IMG/VR virus record: IMGVR_UViG_3300010158_000310
Span: 1-24,180 of that record
Direction: 5' to 3' (one strand)
Origin: a virus
Length of the DNA stretch: 24,180 bases
Of the stretch, positions 21,565-24,180 are shown one piece after another. Below the pieces are notes generated by a model. It was given only the letters and a program-made list of their open reading frames with translations, had not been told where the DNA came from and made no database searches. The translations under genes and the position numbers were made by a program. The number at the start of each line of letters is the position of its first letter. Position 1 is the stretch's first letter.

Positions 21565-23535
21565 TTAAAAAGCGCCACCAGAAATACCCGCTGTGAGGGC
21601 ATTGTTGGTGTAATTGTAAGTGAGAAGGGTGTTTGTTGTTAACGGCTGATTGCCTGTTGCTGTTGCTGAAAACGTCAAATAATTTGTTGCTCCAGTACCT
21701 GCTGCTAATGCCAAGTTTGATGCTGTTAAGTTGGCAACCGCAGTAGTACTTGCAACTGTCAAAGGCGCTGTGCCTGTGGCAATTGTTGAAATTAATCTTG
21801 TGCCTTGAACAGTCTGGCTTGAAACAATTGCCGACCCTGTGGAGAGGGTGTTGGTAGACCATGAGGTGCCAGAAGGAATGCCAGCATGGTAGTCCCATGA
21901 ACCTGCCGCAGTTGCATTTGAAATCAGGCTTACATCAACAAAGCTTCCAGAGGGCACAGAAACAATAAGTGTTGCTGAATTATTATTAACAGTTATTGCG
22001 CCACTGCTTTGATTATTGTTGAATGTAAAATTAGTTCCATTGGGCAGTGTAGTCGCATCAGGTAATTGGAATGTCTGACCACCAGATCCAGTAACCACAT
22101 AATTTGGCACCGAAGACGCTGTAAGCGTAGTGGTTGTACCTGCGGCAACAACACTTGAATATCCTTCAAAAATTGAATTTGTAGTGATGTTGCTGTTGGC
22201 ATCCTTGACAACAATGCCACTTGCCGCATTGGTTGTATTGCCCAATGCTGTCAAAACACCTGTGCCAGTAGTTGTCGTGGCTGGAGCGGTACCTGCACCA
22301 CCGCCAATCACAATTGCGTTTGCCGCTAGTGCCGCACTAGATGCCCATGTGGTTCCGCTTGAAAAGTAAGGAATGCCACCCGAAGTCCCAGCAATCGTAA
22401 ATGCTGGTGTTGTGGTTGGGTTTGCAACTGATACGATGCCACCTGTCCATCCAACGGATGTGACTGTGCCACCACCACTTGCCGACAATGTGCCAGTTGA
22501 AAATGTAAGACCACTTCCAATGGTTACATTGCTGAAGCCACCAGAGCCATTTCCATACAAAATACTAGTCCCACTAGTAGCAGGTGCATAGTCAGTTCCA
22601 GATGTTGCCGCACTGATAGCCGTACCATTGCCTTTCAACAATCCTGTAATACTTGTTGACAAAGTAATTGCCGGAGTACTTGTTGGATTGGTAACGGTTC
22701 CCGCAAAACCATTTGCAGAGGCAACCGACACATTTGTTACCGTACCACCACCCGAAGCACTAACTTGCTGAAGAACAAATGCCGTTGTTGCTAACTGAGT
22801 GGTATTTGTATTTAATGCCGCAGTTGGTGCCAGTGGTATGCCCGTTAAAGTTGGGCTTGTTGCTAAGACCACATTCCCAGTACCAGTGGTCGATGCGTTA
22901 GAGGCCGATGTGGCACGTCCATAAGCATCCAAAGTCAATGTAGGTAATGTGTAAGAACCAGCAGTCACCGTTGTTGTTTCAAGTCCAAATGTTGGTGCTC
23001 CACCCACACCATTACCATTTGTAACATTGATTTGACCTGAAACACCTTGTAATGTGTTTGCAGTAATGGTTGTGCCATTGAGACTAATCATGCCTGCTGA
23101 TAAGGTGCTGGCAAGGTTTTGCAAAATGGTGCTTAAACCAAAGGTAGGATTGCCAGAGAGTCCATCAGCATTGGATAGAGTCATACCTGAGCCAACCGCA
23201 AATGAGCGGCTTGTGACCGTACTGGCGCTATCCTTGACGATAAATCCTGTGCTTGCCGCATTAAGACTTGATGCTGATCCAGTCATGTTAATCGTGACTG
23301 AACCACCTGCTCCTGAGTCGGTCAAAGACAGCCCAGTGGTTGTAAGTAGTTGTCGTGCTGTTGTCAGACCTGATGTTGATCCAATTGTGACAAGTGGATA
23401 GTTCAATGCACCGGCACCAGCAACAGCGCCTGTAGTGGTTTGAACTGTCACCCCATTTTGGACAACAGGTACTGCCTCTGTTCCTGTAAGAGCAGAAGCG
23501 GTTGGTAGTTGAAGTATCGTTACTTGTCCGCTCAT
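21565..23535 (-). CDS. Long modular tail fibre protein
   Basis: This is a 656-residue, Thr/Ser/Gly/Ala-rich beta protein. The N-terminus (VTILQLPTASALTGTEAVPV, then VQNGVTVQTT) is the common head of phage fibres. Repeated fibre units follow, with GGGTVT(N/S)V motifs near residues 263 and 355, PAITLS and PAFTIA strands, and KDSAST / KDANSN turns. The C-terminal part has QLPDATTLPNG and a TLIVSVPSG/AGSWDYHAG module shared with the 439-residue fibre, and ends GISGGAF. The short gap after the zinc-ribbon gene and the weak ribosome site suggest coupled translation. Host recognition is the likely job; no depolymerase motif is visible. Confidence 0.75.
   Translation of the reverse strand: MSGQVTILQLPTASALTGTEAVPVVQNGVTVQTTTGAVAGAGALNYPLVTIGSTSGLTTARQLLTTTGLSLTDSGAGGSVTINMTGSASSLNAASTGFIVKDSASTVTSRSFAVGSGMTLSNADGLSGNPTFGLSTILQNLASTLSAGMISLNGTTITANTLQGVSGQINVTNGNGVGGAPTFGLETTTVTAGSYTLPTLTLDAYGRATSASNASTTGTGNVVLATSPTLTGIPLAPTAALNTNTTQLATTAFVLQQVSASGGGTVTNVSVASANGFAGTVTNPTSTPAITLSTSITGLLKGNGTAISAATSGTDYAPATSGTSILYGNGSGGFSNVTIGSGLTFSTGTLSASGGGTVTSVGWTGGIVSVANPTTTPAFTIAGTSGGIPYFSSGTTWASSAALAANAIVIGGGAGTAPATTTTGTGVLTALGNTTNAASGIVVKDANSNITTNSIFEGYSSVVAAGTTTTLTASSVPNYVVTGSGGQTFQLPDATTLPNGTNFTFNNNQSSGAITVNNNSATLIVSVPSGSFVDVSLISNATAAGSWDYHAGIPSGTSWSTNTLSTGSAIVSSQTVQGTRLISTIATGTAPLTVASTTAVANLTASNLALAAGTGATNYLTFSATATGNQPLTTNTLLTYNYTNNALTAGISGGAF
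22562..22580. repeat. Second copy of the 19-bp inverted-repeat motif
   Basis: ATACTAGTCCCACTAGTAG contains a perfect 7-3-7 inverted repeat (22563-22579). It matches the motif at 662-680 at 17 of 19 positions; one change is in the outer base and one in the spacer. It lies in the long fibre gene, where it encodes ATSGTSI. Confidence 0.45.
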
Positions 23536-23536
23536 A

Positions 23537-23923
23537 TTATTGGCTCGTTGGTGTAGGTGGTGCTGGAGAGATGATGTCTATGTTGCCATTTTGCTGAGGC
23601 ACAGAACTTCCATTCTGTGTGCTGATATAGGTCTGGCTTGGGTTTCCACCGGGGATATTTGTCCCATTTGGAGTCAATACCAGCCCACTATCATCAGTGG
23701 CAACACTGACATCGGGACGAGGAAATTGGAGCGCAATTCGCTCAGTTTGTCTAGCGGGTAGGCGGTATGGGTCTTTCTGATCTGCGCACCCCTGCTGGCA
23801 CACTTTAAGACCGGGAAAATTAGGGTCAGGCTGTGCCTCAATAATTGCCCTTTTCATCTTGCACCTATCGCAGATGAAGATTGCAATTATTGCGTTGCCA
23901 GTGGTATCAAGGAATCTTGGCAT
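23537..23923 (-). CDS. Zinc-ribbon-like virion-region protein
   Basis: This is a 128-residue protein. The first 70 residues contain a four-cysteine site (CDRCKMKR at 18-25 and CQQGC at about 42-46) followed by DQKDPYRLPARQTERIAL and FPRPD. I recall this pattern (C-x2-C, C-x2/3-C, DPYR-PPRQ, L-x-PRPD) in small proteins encoded near head-tail joining genes of other phages. The rest is a Pro/Gly/Asn-rich tail without structure. It lies 2 bases from each neighbour, inside the late operon. It probably binds zinc; its role in the virion or its assembly is unknown. Confidence 0.7.
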   Translation of the reverse strand: MPRFLDTTGNAIIAIFICDRCKMKRAIIEAQPDPNFPGLKVCQQGCADQKDPYRLPARQTERIALQFPRPDVSVATDDSGLVLTPNGTNIPGGNPSQTYISTQNGSSVPQQNGNIDIISPAPPTPTSQ

Positions 23924-23925
23924 GA

Positions 23926-24180
23926 TTACTTGGTATAAACAGAAATGTTTGGGCTGAAATAAATTGGCGACTTATCACGTTCTTCATTCTCAGCCATGAT
24001 GAAGTATTTTTGTGCTAGACCATCTAAGTATTGAATTCGCGTAAGCTCTACCGATGGCATAATCAAGCTCATTTCATGAGCCAGCAAATATTGGATGCAT
24101 TGGTTCCATCGCTGTGGAATTTCTAGTTGACCATTCAATGCGCCAACGTCATCAATCTGGCGCGAGTACCACACCACCAT
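23926..24180 (-). CDS. Structural protein, C-terminal part (cut by window edge)
   Basis: Eighty-four residues and the stop are visible. The frame is open to the right edge, and the ATG at 24180 is probably internal. The segment QIDDVGALNGQLEIPQRWNQ is followed by a helix (LLAHEMSLIMP) and AENEERDKSPIYFSPNISVY. It has the feel of the C-terminal part of a podoviral head-completion or adaptor-type protein (a P-x-RW helix followed by an acidic helix and PNIS-Y end), but I am not certain. It is the most upstream gene of the late operon in this window. Confidence 0.55.
   Translation of the reverse strand: MVVWYSRQIDDVGALNGQLEIPQRWNQCIQYLLAHEMSLIMPSVELTRIQYLDGLAQKYFIMAENEERDKSPIYFSPNISVYTK

Noticed and set aside
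21565-23535. Repeats in the long fibre gene as a CRISPR array or tandem DNA repeat
   Set aside because: The similarity is at protein level (Thr/Ser/Gly fibre units) without regular DNA repeats and spacers.

Overview
The window reads as part of a tailed-phage genome, most likely a short-tailed podovirus, either free or recovered from a metagenome. Pointers to this are a dense leftward structural operon with 1-4 base overlaps between genes, a head-to-tail adaptor, a P22 gp10-like tail hub, a block of large ejection-type proteins (one with a lytic transglycosylase domain), several fibre genes and a lysis cassette. I see no long tape-measure gene, no integrase, no rRNA, no tRNA and no CRISPR array. 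The host cannot be read directly. The moderate GC and the style of the protein families remind me of phages of freshwater Betaproteobacteria, but that is only an impression. Both ends cut genes: a helicase on the left and a structural protein on the right.

Layout, left to right. Positions 1-1401 are a leftward early module: a small YdaS/Cro-like repressor, a ParB-like DNA-binding protein and a superfamily 2 helicase (N-terminus only). Positions 1402-1509 are the divergent control region, with an extended -10 promoter followed by a perfect 15-bp palindrome. Positions 1510-3242 are a short rightward early operon: a single-stranded-DNA-binding protein with an SSB-type acidic tail, a PD-(D/E)XK exonuclease, a 72-residue unknown and a 21-residue membrane microprotein. 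A strong hairpin with a T tract at 3240-3271 separates this operon from the convergent late operon.

The rest (3303-24180) is a single leftward late operon. In transcription order from the right it holds: a truncated structural gene; a zinc-ribbon protein; a large modular fibre; two small structural proteins; two tandem paralogous repeat fibres; a tail assembly chaperone; three membrane/coiled-coil proteins; a holin; an M15-type endolysin; the head-tail adaptor; a second modular fibre; the gp10-like hub; an 83-residue protein; and four large proteins of ejection type. Terminase, portal and capsid genes would be expected to the right of the window.

The points I consider most worth a second look are: (1) a perfect 19-bp inverted repeat inside the ParB-like gene, recurring at 17 of 19 positions in a fibre gene 22 kb away, a possible ParB binding site; (2) a probable ATT start codon that adds 31 residues to a gene beside the lysis cassette; (3) a tail hub interrupted twice, each time by a copy of the same beta-rich module; (4) a 65-base block at 64/65 identity between the two fibre paralogs; and (5) cysteine enrichment in two adjacent ejection-type proteins. 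No wholly new multi-gene system could be demonstrated from sequence alone.
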